Positions 35,796 to 45,699 are shown, numbered from the stretch's first letter. The stretch is 64,000 bases of DNA from Acidobacteriota bacterium (GCA_039683095.1 JBDKSB010000011.1:177342-241341), one strand, 5' to 3'. Translations and numbers: made by a program. Notes: generated by a model not told the origin, from the sequence alone.

Positions 35796-36620
35796 TCAGC
35801 CCGTCTTGACTTTCGGCTTGGGCGTCTCGGCTTTGAGCCGAGGGATATCGGCCAGCCGCTTGGTCGCGGTCTTGGCCAGCTTGTCCCCGGGATAGTCAGT
35901 CACCACCTTGGTGAAGTAGGGGAACGCTTGGTCGAATTGCCGGATCATGAAATAGCAGTCGCCGAGGTAGAAGTAGACCTTGGCCAGGCCGGTATAGTCC
36001 GGGTACTTGCTCATGACCTCGGACAGCCGGCTGATCGCGGCGCGGTAGGCGCGGCGCCGGTGGTAGCTCAGGGCGATCTCCGTCTCGTGCCCGGCCAGGC
36101 GCTCCTCGCACTCCTTGATCTTTGCCTGGGCCTCCTTGGCCTGGTCGCTGGCGGGATAGTCCGCGATGACCTTCTTGAATTCCGCCAGGGCCTGGATCGT
36201 CTTGGACGGGTCCCGGCCGGGCTTCAGCATCTTCCTGTAGAAGGTCATGGCGATCTGGTACTGGCTGTAGGCCGCCGACGGCGAATACGGGTAGCTGCGG
36301 ATGAACTCCCTGTACTCGGCCGCGGCCAGGATCATGTTGCTCTCGTCGCCCTTCCGGAAGTAGGCGTCGGCGATCAGGAGCTTGGCCCGCTGGGCGTAGA
36401 AGCTCTTGGGGAAGGAGTCGATGACCTGGCGGAGGTAGAGCAGGGCTTTCTCCGTGTCCTTCTTGACGTATTGTTCGCCCAGCCGGTACAGGGCCTCGTC
36501 GGAGGAGGCCAGGTCGGGGGCCAGCGCGATCTGCTTCTTGTGGCAGCCCGTCGCCAGGATCGAGAGGGCCAGGATGGCGAGCAGCGCCGCGAGCGTGGTC
36601 TTGGGAGAGCGTTTTGTCAT
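35796..36620 (-). CDS. bamD: Outer membrane assembly lipoprotein BamD
   Basis: 274 aa with a lipoprotein signal peptide (lipobox LATGC, lipidated C26) and a series of TPR-like repeats (for example LLYLRQVIDSFPKSFYAQRA, EYREFIRSYPYSPSAAYSQY, DQAFPYFTKVVTDYPGDKLA), as in BamD/YfiO, the scaffold that delivers barrel precursors to BamA. The TPR pattern and length fit, but other TPR lipoproteins such as CpoB-like proteins look similar. It overlaps rpe by 4 bp. Confidence 0.82.
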   Translation of the reverse strand: MTKRSPKTTLAALLAILALSILATGCHKKQIALAPDLASSDEALYRLGEQYVKKDTEKALLYLRQVIDSFPKSFYAQRAKLLIADAYFRKGDESNMILAAAEYREFIRSYPYSPSAAYSQYQIAMTFYRKMLKPGRDPSKTIQALAEFKKVIADYPASDQAKEAQAKIKECEERLAGHETEIALSYHRRRAYRAAISRLSEVMSKYPDYTGLAKVYFYLGDCYFMIRQFDQAFPYFTKVVTDYPGDKLAKTATKRLADIPRLKAETPKPKVKTG

Positions 36621-37279
36621 GAGGCTTTCCTAGCGATGTCTTTCAAAGTCCGGATGGCCGCGGCCGGGTCCGGCGCGTCGTAGACGGCCGAGCCGGCGAC
36701 GACGATCCCGCACCCGTCCCGGATGATGTCCCCGGCGTTGTCGAGCTTGATCCCGCCGTCGACCTCGATGGGAACGGCCAGGCCCAGCTCCCGGACGCGG
36801 TCACGGAGCCGGCGGATCTTGTCCCGGCAGGAGGGGATGAAGGATTGGCCGCCCCAGCCGGGATCGACCGACATGATCAGGACGTAGTCGGCCTCGGCCA
36901 GGACCTCCTCGATCGCACCGATCGGGGTGGCCGGGTTGAGCGCGACGCCGGCCCTGCGCCCGAGGGAGCGGATGAGCGACAGGTCCTTGTGCAGGTGGGC
37001 CGTGGCCTCGACGTGGAGGGAGATCCAGTCGGCCCCGGCCTCGTGGAACAGGGGCACGAAGGCGCGGGGCTCCTCGACCATCAGATGGACGTCGATGGGC
37101 AGGCGCGTCTCGCGCCGGATGGCCGCGACGAGCTGGGGGCCCAGGGTCAGGTTGGGCACGAAATGCCCGTCCATGATGTCGACATGGACGAGGTCGGCCC
37201 CGGCGTTCTCGGCCAGGCGGACGGCCTCGCCGAGGCGGGAGAAGTCGGCCGACAGGATGGACGGGGCGATGAGGACCAT
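36617..37279 (-). CDS. rpe: Ribulose-phosphate 3-epimerase
   Basis: Interconverts ribulose 5-phosphate and xylulose 5-phosphate in the pentose phosphate pathway. It is a 220-aa TIM barrel with the family signatures APSILSADFSRL, VDIMDGHFVPNLTLGP, DVHLMVEEP, MSVDPGWGGQSFI and EVDGGIK. Metal-binding His/Asp residues are present in these motifs. It overlaps bamD by 4 bp and the PASTA gene by 1 bp. Confidence 0.97.
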   Translation of the reverse strand: MVLIAPSILSADFSRLGEAVRLAENAGADLVHVDIMDGHFVPNLTLGPQLVAAIRRETRLPIDVHLMVEEPRAFVPLFHEAGADWISLHVEATAHLHKDLSLIRSLGRRAGVALNPATPIGAIEEVLAEADYVLIMSVDPGWGGQSFIPSCRDKIRRLRDRVRELGLAVPIEVDGGIKLDNAGDIIRDGCGIVVAGSAVYDAPDPAAAIRTLKDIARKAS

Positions 37280-37995
37280 CAGCGGCTGACCTCGAAGGAG
37301 ATGCGGTTGCGCTTCTGGATGCGGTAGCCGTTGGCCGGCTCCTGCTTGACGATGAGGCCGGCGGCGGCCCCCGGATAATAGACGTAGCGGATGTCGGCGA
37401 CCTTGAAGCCCCGGGCGTCGAGGCCGGCGATGACGCCGTCGGCCTTCCGGCCGATGAGGTCGGGCATGACGTAGCGGTCGTCGACGTCGCCCTGGCTGAG
37501 CAGGAGGCCGATGGCGGAGCCCCGCTCGACGACGCTCCCCGGGGCGGGTTCCTGATCCAGGATCCGGCCCGCTGGCAGGCGGGGCGAATGGACCTGGCTG
37601 AGCCGGCCCTTGGTCAGGCCGGCCGCCTGCAGCAGGGACAGGGCCTCGTCCAGGCTCTTGGAGGCGAGCTCGGGCACGGTCACGGTGCCGCTGCCGGAGC
37701 TGGTGTAGACCTGGACGGGAGTGGTGATGCGGATCTTCGAGCCGGCGGCGGGCTCCTGGCGGACGATGAGCCCCCGCTCGACGCGGTCGCTGGGCTCGCT
37801 GCCCTTTTGGGCCATGCTCAGGTCCTTCTTCTTGAGCTCGGCCCGGGCCTGGGCCGAGCTCCGGCCAGTGACGTCGGGCACGGAGACGACCTCGCTCTTG
37901 AGCAGGACCTGGGAGAAGATGACGGCGCTCAGGAAGAACAGGATGAGGAAAAGGAGCGTGCCGACGGCCGCGTTATAAAGGAATTTGTTCGCCAT
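37279..37995 (-). CDS. Membrane-anchored PASTA-repeat protein
   Basis: 238 aa: an N-terminal membrane helix (about 9-30) followed by three PASTA repeats (beginning near VVSVPDVTG, TVTVPELAS and YVMPDLIG). There is no kinase or transpeptidase domain. PASTA domains bind uncrosslinked peptidoglycan or muropeptides, so a cell-wall sensing or targeting role is likely. It is the first gene of a run with rpe and bamD, under its own promoter. Separate PASTA proteins of this size next to rpe recur in Acidobacteria-like genomes, as far as I recall. Confidence 0.85.
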   Translation of the reverse strand: MANKFLYNAAVGTLLFLILFFLSAVIFSQVLLKSEVVSVPDVTGRSSAQARAELKKKDLSMAQKGSEPSDRVERGLIVRQEPAAGSKIRITTPVQVYTSSGSGTVTVPELASKSLDEALSLLQAAGLTKGRLSQVHSPRLPAGRILDQEPAPGSVVERGSAIGLLLSQGDVDDRYVMPDLIGRKADGVIAGLDARGFKVADIRYVYYPGAAAGLIVKQEPANGYRIQKRNRISFEVSR

Positions 37996-38027
37996 GTGCT
38001 GTGGTCACGCTCGGGATCGCGGGATTA

Positions 38028-38056
38028 TTATTAGCATAGTTTCCGAACCAAGTAAA
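38028..38056 (-). promoter_or_regulatory. Promoter of PASTA-rpe-bamD run
   Basis: Minus strand -35 TTTACT (38056-38051), 17-bp spacer, -10 TAATAA (38033-38028). It is divergent from the aldolase promoter. Confidence 0.45.
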
Positions 38057-38067
38057 CGAGCGGCGCG

Positions 38068-38097
38068 TTGCGCCGGCCCCGGGCCGGGCGATATAAT
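38068..38097 (+). promoter_or_regulatory. Promoter of threonine aldolase gene
   Basis: -35 TTGCGC (38068-38073), 18-bp spacer, consensus -10 TATAAT (38092-38097). Confidence 0.5.
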
Positions 38098-38118
38098 GGC
38101 GCTTTCGGAGGAGCGAAC

Positions 38119-39153
<1,035 letters not shown>

Positions 39154-39159
39154 ACCGCG

Positions 39160-39397
39160 GAGGGGCCGGCAGGGAGCGGAGTCATCGAAGCGACCATCAG
39201 AAGCATGGCGGAGCGACTCGGAGCCATGCTTCTGGGAAATATCGGAAGAAAGCGCTTTCCTGAGATATTTCTCAGAATCCCGGCCTCGAGTGCTCGGCCG
39301 TGATTCTGACCTCCGCTCCCCGGAGTCCGCTCCGCGCCGGTCCTGGGCAAAGCCGAAGAGAGGGACTCTCCCGGAATCGGGAGAAGAGCCTTATAAT
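39160..39397 (+). repeat. Dispersed intergenic repeat, copy B
   Basis: It fills the gap between ltaE and the next gene. It contains a perfect 11-bp stem AGAAGCATGGC / GCCATGCTTCT (39199-39209 / 39223-39233), the palindrome GAAAGCGCTTTC, a long stretch shared with copy A (inverted) and, at its right end, the hairpin TCTCCCG-GAAT-CGGGAGA (39367-39384) and TATAATG shared with copy C. The TATAAT is the likely -10 of the following gene. Confidence 0.75.
39392..39397 (+). promoter_or_regulatory. -10 element supplied by repeat B
   Basis: TATAAT, 6 nt before the ATG of the next gene. No standard -35 lies at 16-18 bp, where the repeat hairpin is located. It predicts a leaderless mRNA. Confidence 0.4.
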
Positions 39398-39403
39398 GGC
39401 CTC

Positions 39404-40165
39404 ATGACCGGGCCGGTCGTCCGCGAGATCGAGGCCAAGTCCATCCTCAACGCCTCGAAGATCTACGATTACTGCGTCAATCCGTACACCGGCTGCCAGG
39501 TCGGCTGCGCCTACTGCTACGCGGCCCTGTTCATGCGGCGCTACAGCGGGCACAGCGAGCCCTGGGGCGACTTCGTGGACGCCAAGATCAACGCGCCGTC
39601 GTTGCTGGCCCGGCAGATCGTCAAGGCCAGGCGGGGCACGATCTGGTTCGCCTCGGTCTGCGATCCCTATCAGCCGCTGGAAGAGCGATATGCCCTGACC
39701 CGGCGCTCGCTCGAGGTCCTCGCCGGCCGGGAATTCCCGGTCGTGATCCAGACCAAGTCCGCCCGCGTCCGGCGGGACCTCGACGTCATCAGGCGCATCC
39801 CCGACGTCGAGGTCGGATTCAGCGTCGCCAGCGACGACGAGACGATCATCCGGGCCTTCGAACGGATGTCGTCGCCGGTCGGGGAGAGGATCGAGGTGCT
39901 GAAGGAGTTCAAGGCCGCCGGGATCCCCACCTTCGCCTTCGCCGGGCCGCTCCTGCCCGGCAACCCCGAGCGGCTGGCGGCGCTCCTCGACGGGGCGGTC
40001 AGCCATGTCCTCATCGACCGGATGAACTATGTCCCCGCCGTGAAAGCCGCGTATGCCCGTCTCGGGCTCCTCGAGGCGTTGACGGATGCCTTCTTCCGGA
40101 CCCAGGCGGAGCGCCTGTCCAAGGCCCTCCAGGCCCGGGGCATCGGGGTCAGGAAGGTGTTCTAG
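39404..40165 (+). CDS. SPL-family radical SAM protein
   Basis: 253 aa. The radical SAM cluster motif is TGCQVGCAYCYA with C31, C35 and C38. The NPYTGC...CYCYA-type motif, the following ASVCDPYQPLEERY, and QTKSARVRRDLDV are typical of the spore-photoproduct-lyase-like (SPL) family found in many non-spore-formers. No spore photoproduct is expected in a diderm like this, so the substrate is unknown. ATG 39404 has no ribosome-binding site and follows the -10 by 6 nt, so translation is probably leaderless. It is convergent with the Fe-S oxidoreductase gene, 7 bp away. Confidence 0.88.
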   Translation: MTGPVVREIEAKSILNASKIYDYCVNPYTGCQVGCAYCYAALFMRRYSGHSEPWGDFVDAKINAPSLLARQIVKARRGTIWFASVCDPYQPLEERYALTRRSLEVLAGREFPVVIQTKSARVRRDLDVIRRIPDVEVGFSVASDDETIIRAFERMSSPVGERIEVLKEFKAAGIPTFAFAGPLLPGNPERLAALLDGAVSHVLIDRMNYVPAVKAAYARLGLLEALTDAFFRTQAERLSKALQARGIGVRKVF

Positions 40166-40172
40166 ACGCGGC

Positions 40173-42203
40173 TCAGGCCTTGTGCGGGGCGGCCAGCCTT
40201 TCCGCCACGATCTCCGCGATGTCCTTGACGGCGATATCCTCCCGGCCCCCGTCTTTCAGCCCGTCGCGGAGCATGGTCAGGCAGAAGGGGCAGGCCGCGG
40301 CCGCCAGCGGCGCGCCGGAGGCGGCGATCTCGTCCGTGCGCAGGCGGTTGATCCGCGTTCCCAGCGATTCCTCGGTCCACATCAGCCCGCCGCCGGCGCC
40401 GCAGCAGAAGCTGTCGTCGCCGTGCCGCTTCAGCTCGCGCGGCCCGGCGCCGAGGGCCGCGCGCAGGACCCGCCGCGGCTCTTCGACCAGGCCGTTATGG
40501 CGGCCGAGATAGCAGGGATCGTGGAAGGTGTAGGGTCCGGCCGCGGTCGGGGCGAGCGCGAGCCGTCCCTCGTCGATCAGCCGGGCGATGAGCTCGGCGT
40601 GGGAGACGACCTCGATCAACCGGAGCCCGGCCTTGTCCTCGTCCGCGAGGTCCGGGACGATGTCGAGCAGCCTGGGATATTCGTGCTTGAGCGTGTTATA
40701 GCCGTGCGGGCAGATGGTGACGATCTTCTTCACGCCGTAGCGCTTGAACAGGGCGATGTTCTCCGCGGCCAGGCTCTGGAAAAGATACTCGTTTCCGAGC
40801 CGGCGGGCCGAGTCGCCGCAGCACTTCTCTTCGGCCCCGAGCGTGCCGAACTTGACCCCGGCCGCCCGGAGGACCTTGACGAACGAGGAGGCGATGGCTT
40901 TCCCGCCGTCGTCGTAGGAGCCCAGGCAGCCGACCCAGAAAAGATATTCGGCGTCCGGGACGTCCTTGATGGGCCGGACCCCGAGCGGCTCGCCCCATTC
41001 AGCGCGCTTGGCGAAGCCGATGCCCCAGGGATTGGAGTTCGTCTCCATGTTGCGGAAGAAGGCATTGAGCTCCTGGGGGAACTTGCTCTGCATGAGGACC
41101 TGGCTGCGGCGGGCGCCGACGATCTTGCGGATGTGCTCGATCTCGACCGGGCAGACCTTCATGCAGGCGCCGCAGGTCGTGCAGGTCCAGATCTCGCCCT
41201 CGGTGAACACGGCCGGGACGAGGCCGGGGAGATCGTCGCGCTTCCTGGCGACGAGGGCCTTGTCGCCGGCGAGCAGGGCCTTCTCCATGTTGAAGAGGAT
41301 CATCTTGGGCGACAGGGGCTTGCCGCTGGCGAAGGCCGGGCAGGCGTCCTGGCAGCGGCCGCACTCCATGCAGGCGAAGGCGTCGAGGTCGTCCTTCCAG
41401 GTGAAATCCGGGAGCTTTTCGACGCCAAAGACCTCGGACTTCTCGAGATCGAGGGCCGCCAGCTCGCCGCTCGGCGTCGACCGGCGGAAGAAGACGTTGA
41501 ACGGGCCGGCGAACATGTGCAGGTACTTGGAGCGGGGGACATAGGCGATGAAGGAGTAGACGGCGACGACGTGGGCCCACCAGGCCGCCTTGAAGTGCGA
41601 GGCGATCGAGGCCTGGCTCAGGCCCGAGCGGCCGATCATCCCGGCCAGCCAGGGCCCGAGGAACGACCACCGCGCCGTCTCGGGACGGGCGGCGACCGAA
41701 AAGGCCTCGAAATAGAGGAAGGTCGCCGTGGCCGCGGTGATCAGGAGATAGATGATCGCGGAATCGCCGCGGGTCGTGGCGTAGGCCTTGGGCCGGAGGA
41801 CGAAGCGCCGGAAGGCCAGGAAGACGACTCCGGCCATGACCGTGCACGCGGCGACGTCGATGAGCGACGAGAAGAAGAGCCCGAACGCCGTCCGGCCGAA
41901 GAGATAGAAGCCGTCGAAGAAGCCTTCGAGCGTGTGGCTGACCGTCATGGTGTCGAAGGTCAGGGCGCCGTAGAAGATGCCGGCGTGCATCAGGCCGGTG
42001 AAGACCCGCTCGCTGCGCAGGGTGCAGCGCTGGAACAGGACCCTGCCGACGGCGCGCCGGAACCGCTTCCAGAGGTCCCGGAACCGGTCCTCCGGCGCGC
42101 CGGCCAGGACGATCCGGACCCGGCGGACGATAGGGACGAAGAAGGCCGCCGCCGTCGCGACGATCAGCAGGGCGAATACGTACTTTTCCGGCGTCGATAA
42201 CAT
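40173..42203 (-). CDS. Membrane Fe-S oxidoreductase, ETF:menaquinone reductase-like (HdrD/DUF224 type)
   Basis: 676 aa. N-terminal half: about six membrane helices resembling the cytochrome-b-like NarI/HdrE subunit (about 1-245). C-terminal half: two 4Fe-4S motifs (CMECGRCQDACP, CTTCGACMKVCP) and two CCG domains (GCLGSYDDG...EKCCGDS; DPCYLGRHN...FCCGAGGG) as in HdrD/GlpC. This fused architecture is that of the membrane oxidoreductases (EMO/EMR) that move electrons from ETF to menaquinone during beta-oxidation in anaerobes. The start is ATG 42203, preceded by AAGGAGA. No etfAB lies nearby; the acyl-CoA dehydrogenase at 17654 is the only visible partner. Lactate or glycolate oxidoreductase roles are alternatives. 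Confidence 0.82.
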   Translation of the reverse strand: MLSTPEKYVFALLIVATAAAFFVPIVRRVRIVLAGAPEDRFRDLWKRFRRAVGRVLFQRCTLRSERVFTGLMHAGIFYGALTFDTMTVSHTLEGFFDGFYLFGRTAFGLFFSSLIDVAACTVMAGVVFLAFRRFVLRPKAYATTRGDSAIIYLLITAATATFLYFEAFSVAARPETARWSFLGPWLAGMIGRSGLSQASIASHFKAAWWAHVVAVYSFIAYVPRSKYLHMFAGPFNVFFRRSTPSGELAALDLEKSEVFGVEKLPDFTWKDDLDAFACMECGRCQDACPAFASGKPLSPKMILFNMEKALLAGDKALVARKRDDLPGLVPAVFTEGEIWTCTTCGACMKVCPVEIEHIRKIVGARRSQVLMQSKFPQELNAFFRNMETNSNPWGIGFAKRAEWGEPLGVRPIKDVPDAEYLFWVGCLGSYDDGGKAIASSFVKVLRAAGVKFGTLGAEEKCCGDSARRLGNEYLFQSLAAENIALFKRYGVKKIVTICPHGYNTLKHEYPRLLDIVPDLADEDKAGLRLIEVVSHAELIARLIDEGRLALAPTAAGPYTFHDPCYLGRHNGLVEEPRRVLRAALGAGPRELKRHGDDSFCCGAGGGLMWTEESLGTRINRLRTDEIAASGAPLAAAACPFCLTMLRDGLKDGGREDIAVKDIAEIVAERLAAPHKA

Positions 42204-42234
42204 GCGCGGTCTCCTTCTCTCTCGCCGCGGCCCC

Positions 42235-42263
42235 TTTTTACAGATTTTCGGGGACGCCGTCAA
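42235..42263 (-). promoter_or_regulatory. Promoter of Fe-S oxidoreductase gene
   Basis: Minus strand -35 TTGACG (42263-42258), 17-bp spacer, -10 TAAAAA (42240-42235). Confidence 0.55.
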
Positions 42264-42326
42264 ATCCGGCGCTTCGGCGAAGGCCGGGGCCGGCGGCGGC
42301 GCCGGGGGAAGCCTGACCGGTCGCCT

Positions 42327-42355
42327 TTGACTCGATATTTCCGAGGTGTTATAAA
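42327..42355 (+). promoter_or_regulatory. Promoter of cstA-lpdA
   Basis: -35 TTGACT (42327-42332), 17-bp spacer, -10 TATAAA (42350-42355). It is divergent from the Fe-S oxidoreductase promoter. Confidence 0.65.
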
Positions 42356-42397
42356 AGTCTATTCTGCGCGGGGCCGGGCCCCGCCGAGGAGACCTTC

Positions 42398-44152
42398 ATG
42401 AACGTTCTCGTCGTGCTGCTCGTCGCCGCGGCCATCTTCGCCCTGGCCGGGCGGTTCTATTCCCGGTTCGTGGCCCGCCGCCTGGGAGAGGACCCCGGCC
42501 ACCCGACCCCGGCCGTGACCTTCAACGACGGCCACGACTATGTCCCGACCAAGCGCTTCGTCGTTTTCGCCCACCATTTCTCGGCCATCGCCGGCGCCGG
42601 CCCGATCCTCGGCCCGACCATGGCCATCCTCTACGGCTTCGGCCCGGCCTGGCTCTGGGTCGTCTTCGGCGGCGTGTTCATCGGCGCCGTCCACGACTAC
42701 ACGAGCCTCTTCATCAGCATGCGCGAGGGCGGCAAGTCCATGGCCGAGGTGGCCCGCAAGACCCTCGGCAACTCGGGCTTCAAGCTGTTCATCGCCTTCA
42801 CCATCGTCATGATCGTCCTGGTGACCTCGTCCTTCCTGAGCGCCACCTCGATCTCCCTGACCTCGGTCTGGCCGCTGGCCAAGATCGGCGTCAAGGAGGG
42901 CCAGACCTTCCTCAAGACGGTCGTCCGGGACGGCGTCGTCATGGGCCGCATCGGCGGCATCGCCTCGATGTCGGTCATCGTCATCACCCTCTGCTCGCCG
43001 CTCCTCGGCTTCCTGCTCTTCAAGAAGAACCTCAAGACCGTCCCGGCCTATCTCCTGGCCTCGGTCATCTGCGTCGGCTCGGTCCTCCTGGGCATCGCCT
43101 ATCCCGTCACCCTGGCCCCGACGACCTGGATGCTGATCATCTCGGGCTACGTTCTCATCGCGGCCGGCGTGCCGGTCTGGCTCATCCTCCAGCCCCGCGA
43201 CTTCATCAACGTCCAGATCCTCTACGGCGGCATCGGCCTGATGATCGTGTCGCTCTTCAGCTGCGGCTTCCAGGGGCTGAAGGTGTCCATGCCGACGTTC
43301 AATCTCGCCGAAGGCTCGCTGAACCTTGGCTTCGTCTGGCCGATGATGTTCATCACCATAGCCTGTGGCGCCATCTCGGGCTTCCACTGCCTGGTCGCCG
43401 GCGGGACGACCACCAAGCAGCTGTCCAAGGAGACCGACGCCCGGGTCGTCGGCTATGACGGCATGCTGCTCGAGTCGCTTCTCTCGGTCTGCGTCCTCCT
43501 GACCCTGGGCGCGGTCATGGCCTTCTCCGACTACAAGGCCATCGTCTGGCCGACCGACCCGGCGGTGAAGTCCAATCCCATCCTGGGCTTCTCGCTGGCC
43601 GCCGGGCGGCTCTTCCACCAGGGCCTGGGCATCCCGGTCGCGCTGGGCACGGTCTTCGGCATCCTGCTCGTCGAGGGCTTCGTCATCACCACGCTCGACG
43701 CGGCCGTGCGGCTCAACCGCTACCTGTTCGAGGAGCTGTGGGCCATCATCATCAGGAAGGTGCCGCGGCTGCTCAAGCACTTCTGGTTCAACTCCGGCCT
43801 GGCCGTCGCGCTCATGTGGGTGCTGGCCTATTCGAACGCCTTCAACTCCCTCTGGCCCATCTTCGGCACGGCCAACCAGCTTCTGGCGGCCATGGCCCTG
43901 CTGACGGTCTCGGCCTGGCTCCTGCTGCGCAAGCGCCGGAACTGGTTCACGCTCGTCCCGGCCGCCTTCATGGTCGTGACCACGCTGGTAGCGCTCGGCA
44001 TCCTGCTGGCCGGGTATCTCAAGCAGGGCAACTGCATCCTGATCGCCGCCGACCTGCTGCTCTTCGCCTTGTCGGCCGGCGTCGTCGTCCTGTTCCTGAA
44101 AACATTCCTTAAAAAGCGGAGCGCGTCCGGCGGCGAGCCGGCCGCGGCCTGA
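42398..44152 (+). CDS. cstA: Carbon starvation protein A-type transporter
   Basis: Inner-membrane transporter of 584 aa with many hydrophobic helices and the CstA signatures: FNDGHDYVPT, HHFSAIAGAGPILGP, GGVFIGAVHDYTSLF near the N-terminus and FWFNSGLAVALMW later. Family members take up pyruvate or peptides, typically on nutrient limitation. It is somewhat shorter than E. coli CstA (about 700 aa) but covers the core. It is followed by lpdA 16 bp later. Confidence 0.94.
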   Translation: MNVLVVLLVAAAIFALAGRFYSRFVARRLGEDPGHPTPAVTFNDGHDYVPTKRFVVFAHHFSAIAGAGPILGPTMAILYGFGPAWLWVVFGGVFIGAVHDYTSLFISMREGGKSMAEVARKTLGNSGFKLFIAFTIVMIVLVTSSFLSATSISLTSVWPLAKIGVKEGQTFLKTVVRDGVVMGRIGGIASMSVIVITLCSPLLGFLLFKKNLKTVPAYLLASVICVGSVLLGIAYPVTLAPTTWMLIISGYVLIAAGVPVWLILQPRDFINVQILYGGIGLMIVSLFSCGFQGLKVSMPTFNLAEGSLNLGFVWPMMFITIACGAISGFHCLVAGGTTTKQLSKETDARVVGYDGMLLESLLSVCVLLTLGAVMAFSDYKAIVWPTDPAVKSNPILGFSLAAGRLFHQGLGIPVALGTVFGILLVEGFVITTLDAAVRLNRYLFEELWAIIIRKVPRLLKHFWFNSGLAVALMWVLAYSNAFNSLWPIFGTANQLLAAMALLTVSAWLLLRKRRNWFTLVPAAFMVVTTLVALGILLAGYLKQGNCILIAADLLLFALSAGVVVLFLKTFLKKRSASGGEPAAA

Positions 44153-44168
44153 TCGGGAAGGAGGCACC

Positions 44169-45569
44169 ATGGCCGAGCACAGGGACATTGTCATCATCGG
44201 CGCCGGGCCGGGCGGCTACCTGGCCGCCATGCGGGCCGCGCAGCTCAGGAAATCGGTCACCCTGATCGACCAGGACCGCGTCGGCGGCACCTGCATCAAC
44301 TACGGCTGCATCCCGACGAAATACCTCCTGCACCAGACCCGGGTCCTCAAGGAGCTGGCCGGGATGAAGACGCTCGATGGGCCGGCCGGCGAGGTCCGGC
44401 TGAACTGGCCCAGGGTCCAGCAGGGCCGGCAGGCCGTCGTCGACCAGCTGGTCAAGGGTCTCGTCTTCCTCCTCGAAAAGGGCCGGGTCGAGATCGTCAA
44501 GGCGCCGGCCCGGCTGCGGGCCGACCGGACGGTCGTCGCCCGGACCGAGGCGGGGGAGAGGGTCTTCGAGGCGGGCGCGGTCATCGTGGCCGCGGGCAGC
44601 CGGGCGGCCGGCCTGCCCTTCCTCCAGGCCGACGGCCGGACCGTGATCACCAGCACGGAGGCCCTGGCGCTGGCCGAGGTCCCGAAGAGCCTGCTCATCG
44701 TCGGCGCGGGGGCGATCGGCCTGGAGATGGGCTCGATCTACCGGCGGCTGGGAACGGACGTCACGGTGCTCGAGATCCTGCCGCAGATCCTGCCGGGGTC
44801 GGACAAGGAGGCGGTCATCCGCCTCGAGCGGGCCCTCAAGAAGCAGGGCCTGAGGATCTTCACGGAGATGAGGATCGACGGGGCCGCGGCCGGGGCGGAC
44901 GGCGTCGCGCTCAAGGGCGTCTCGCTCAAGACCAACGCGCCGTTCGAATACCGGGCCGAAAAGGTCCTCCTCTCGGCCGGCCGCAAGCCCAACACCGCCG
45001 ACCTCTTCGATGGCGAGCCCTGCCTGGCCATGGACCGCGGCTTCATCAAGGTCGACGCGGGGCTGCGGACGAGCCTGCCGGGCGTCTTCGCCATCGGCGA
45101 CGTCATCGGCGGCAAGCTCCTGGCCCACAAGGCCTACCATGACGCGATCGTGGCCGTGGAGAACGCAGCCGGCCTGGGCCGGACCGTCGACTACGCGGCG
45201 CTCCCGGCGGCCGTTTTCACCGAGCCGGAGTTCGCCTCGGTCGGGCTGACGCAGGAAGAGGCGGCGGCCAGGGGGATCAAGGTCAAGGCGGGCGTGTTCC
45301 CGCTACAGGCCAGCGGCCGGGCCCTGACCATGGAGGCGACCGACGGCCTGGTCAAGGTCCTGGCCGGTGAAAACGACCGGGTCATCGGGGCCCACGTCGT
45401 CGCGCCCGGCGCCTCGGACATGATCCCGGTCCTGACCATGGCCGTGTCCAGGGGCCTGACCCTCAAGGAGCTCGACGGCATCATCTATATCCATCCGACG
45501 CTGTCCGAGGCGATCGGCGAGGCGGCCCTGAAGGCCAACAACGAAGCGCTCCACATCCTCAATACTTGA
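44169..45569 (+). CDS. lpdA: Dihydrolipoyl dehydrogenase
   Basis: FAD/NAD flavoenzyme (E3) of 2-oxoacid dehydrogenase complexes or the glycine cleavage system. It has 466 aa: the FAD motif IGAGPGGYLAAMRA, the redox disulfide GGTCINYGCIPTK, the NAD-binding GAGAIGLEMGSIYRRLG, the second FAD motif ATG-like GVFAIGDVIGGKLLA, and the C-terminal catalytic His-Glu pair YIHPTLSEA. AAGGAGG precedes the ATG. It lies behind cstA, suggesting use with pyruvate oxidation, although no E1/E2 genes are in the window. Confidence 0.95.
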   Translation: MAEHRDIVIIGAGPGGYLAAMRAAQLRKSVTLIDQDRVGGTCINYGCIPTKYLLHQTRVLKELAGMKTLDGPAGEVRLNWPRVQQGRQAVVDQLVKGLVFLLEKGRVEIVKAPARLRADRTVVARTEAGERVFEAGAVIVAAGSRAAGLPFLQADGRTVITSTEALALAEVPKSLLIVGAGAIGLEMGSIYRRLGTDVTVLEILPQILPGSDKEAVIRLERALKKQGLRIFTEMRIDGAAAGADGVALKGVSLKTNAPFEYRAEKVLLSAGRKPNTADLFDGEPCLAMDRGFIKVDAGLRTSLPGVFAIGDVIGGKLLAHKAYHDAIVAVENAAGLGRTVDYAALPAAVFTEPEFASVGLTQEEAAARGIKVKAGVFPLQASGRALTMEATDGLVKVLAGENDRVIGAHVVAPGASDMIPVLTMAVSRGLTLKELDGIIYIHPTLSEAIGEAALKANNEALHILNT

Positions 45570-45591
45570 GGTTCTTCTCCAGATTCCGGGA
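45569..45591 (-). repeat. Fragment of the dispersed repeat (copy D, inverted)
   Basis: Immediately after the lpdA stop. On the minus strand it matches the terminal hairpin of copy C with one mismatch in 23 bases (TCCCGGAATC...). It also forms the left arm of a larger inverted repeat GGTTCTTC (45570-45577) / GAAGAACC (45611-45618). Confidence 0.6.
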
Positions 45592-45647
45592 AGGTTGCCC
45601 GCAGGCGGCGGAAGAACCATATACATGAGGGACGGTCCGTTCCGGCG

Positions 45648-45676
45648 TTGACGAGTGGGGAGGCTTTCTATAGAAT
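45648..45676 (+). promoter_or_regulatory. Promoter of nuo operon
   Basis: -35 TTGACG (45648-45653), 17-bp spacer, -10 TAGAAT (45671-45676), ahead of nuoA. Confidence 0.65.
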
Positions 45677-45699
45677 CGGGGCGCCTTCCCGGGGAAAAC

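Noticed and set aside
40086..42200. Long plus-strand frame opposite the Fe-S oxidoreductase
   Set aside because: Antisense shadow; the minus strand carries intact cluster motifs and a good ribosome-binding site.
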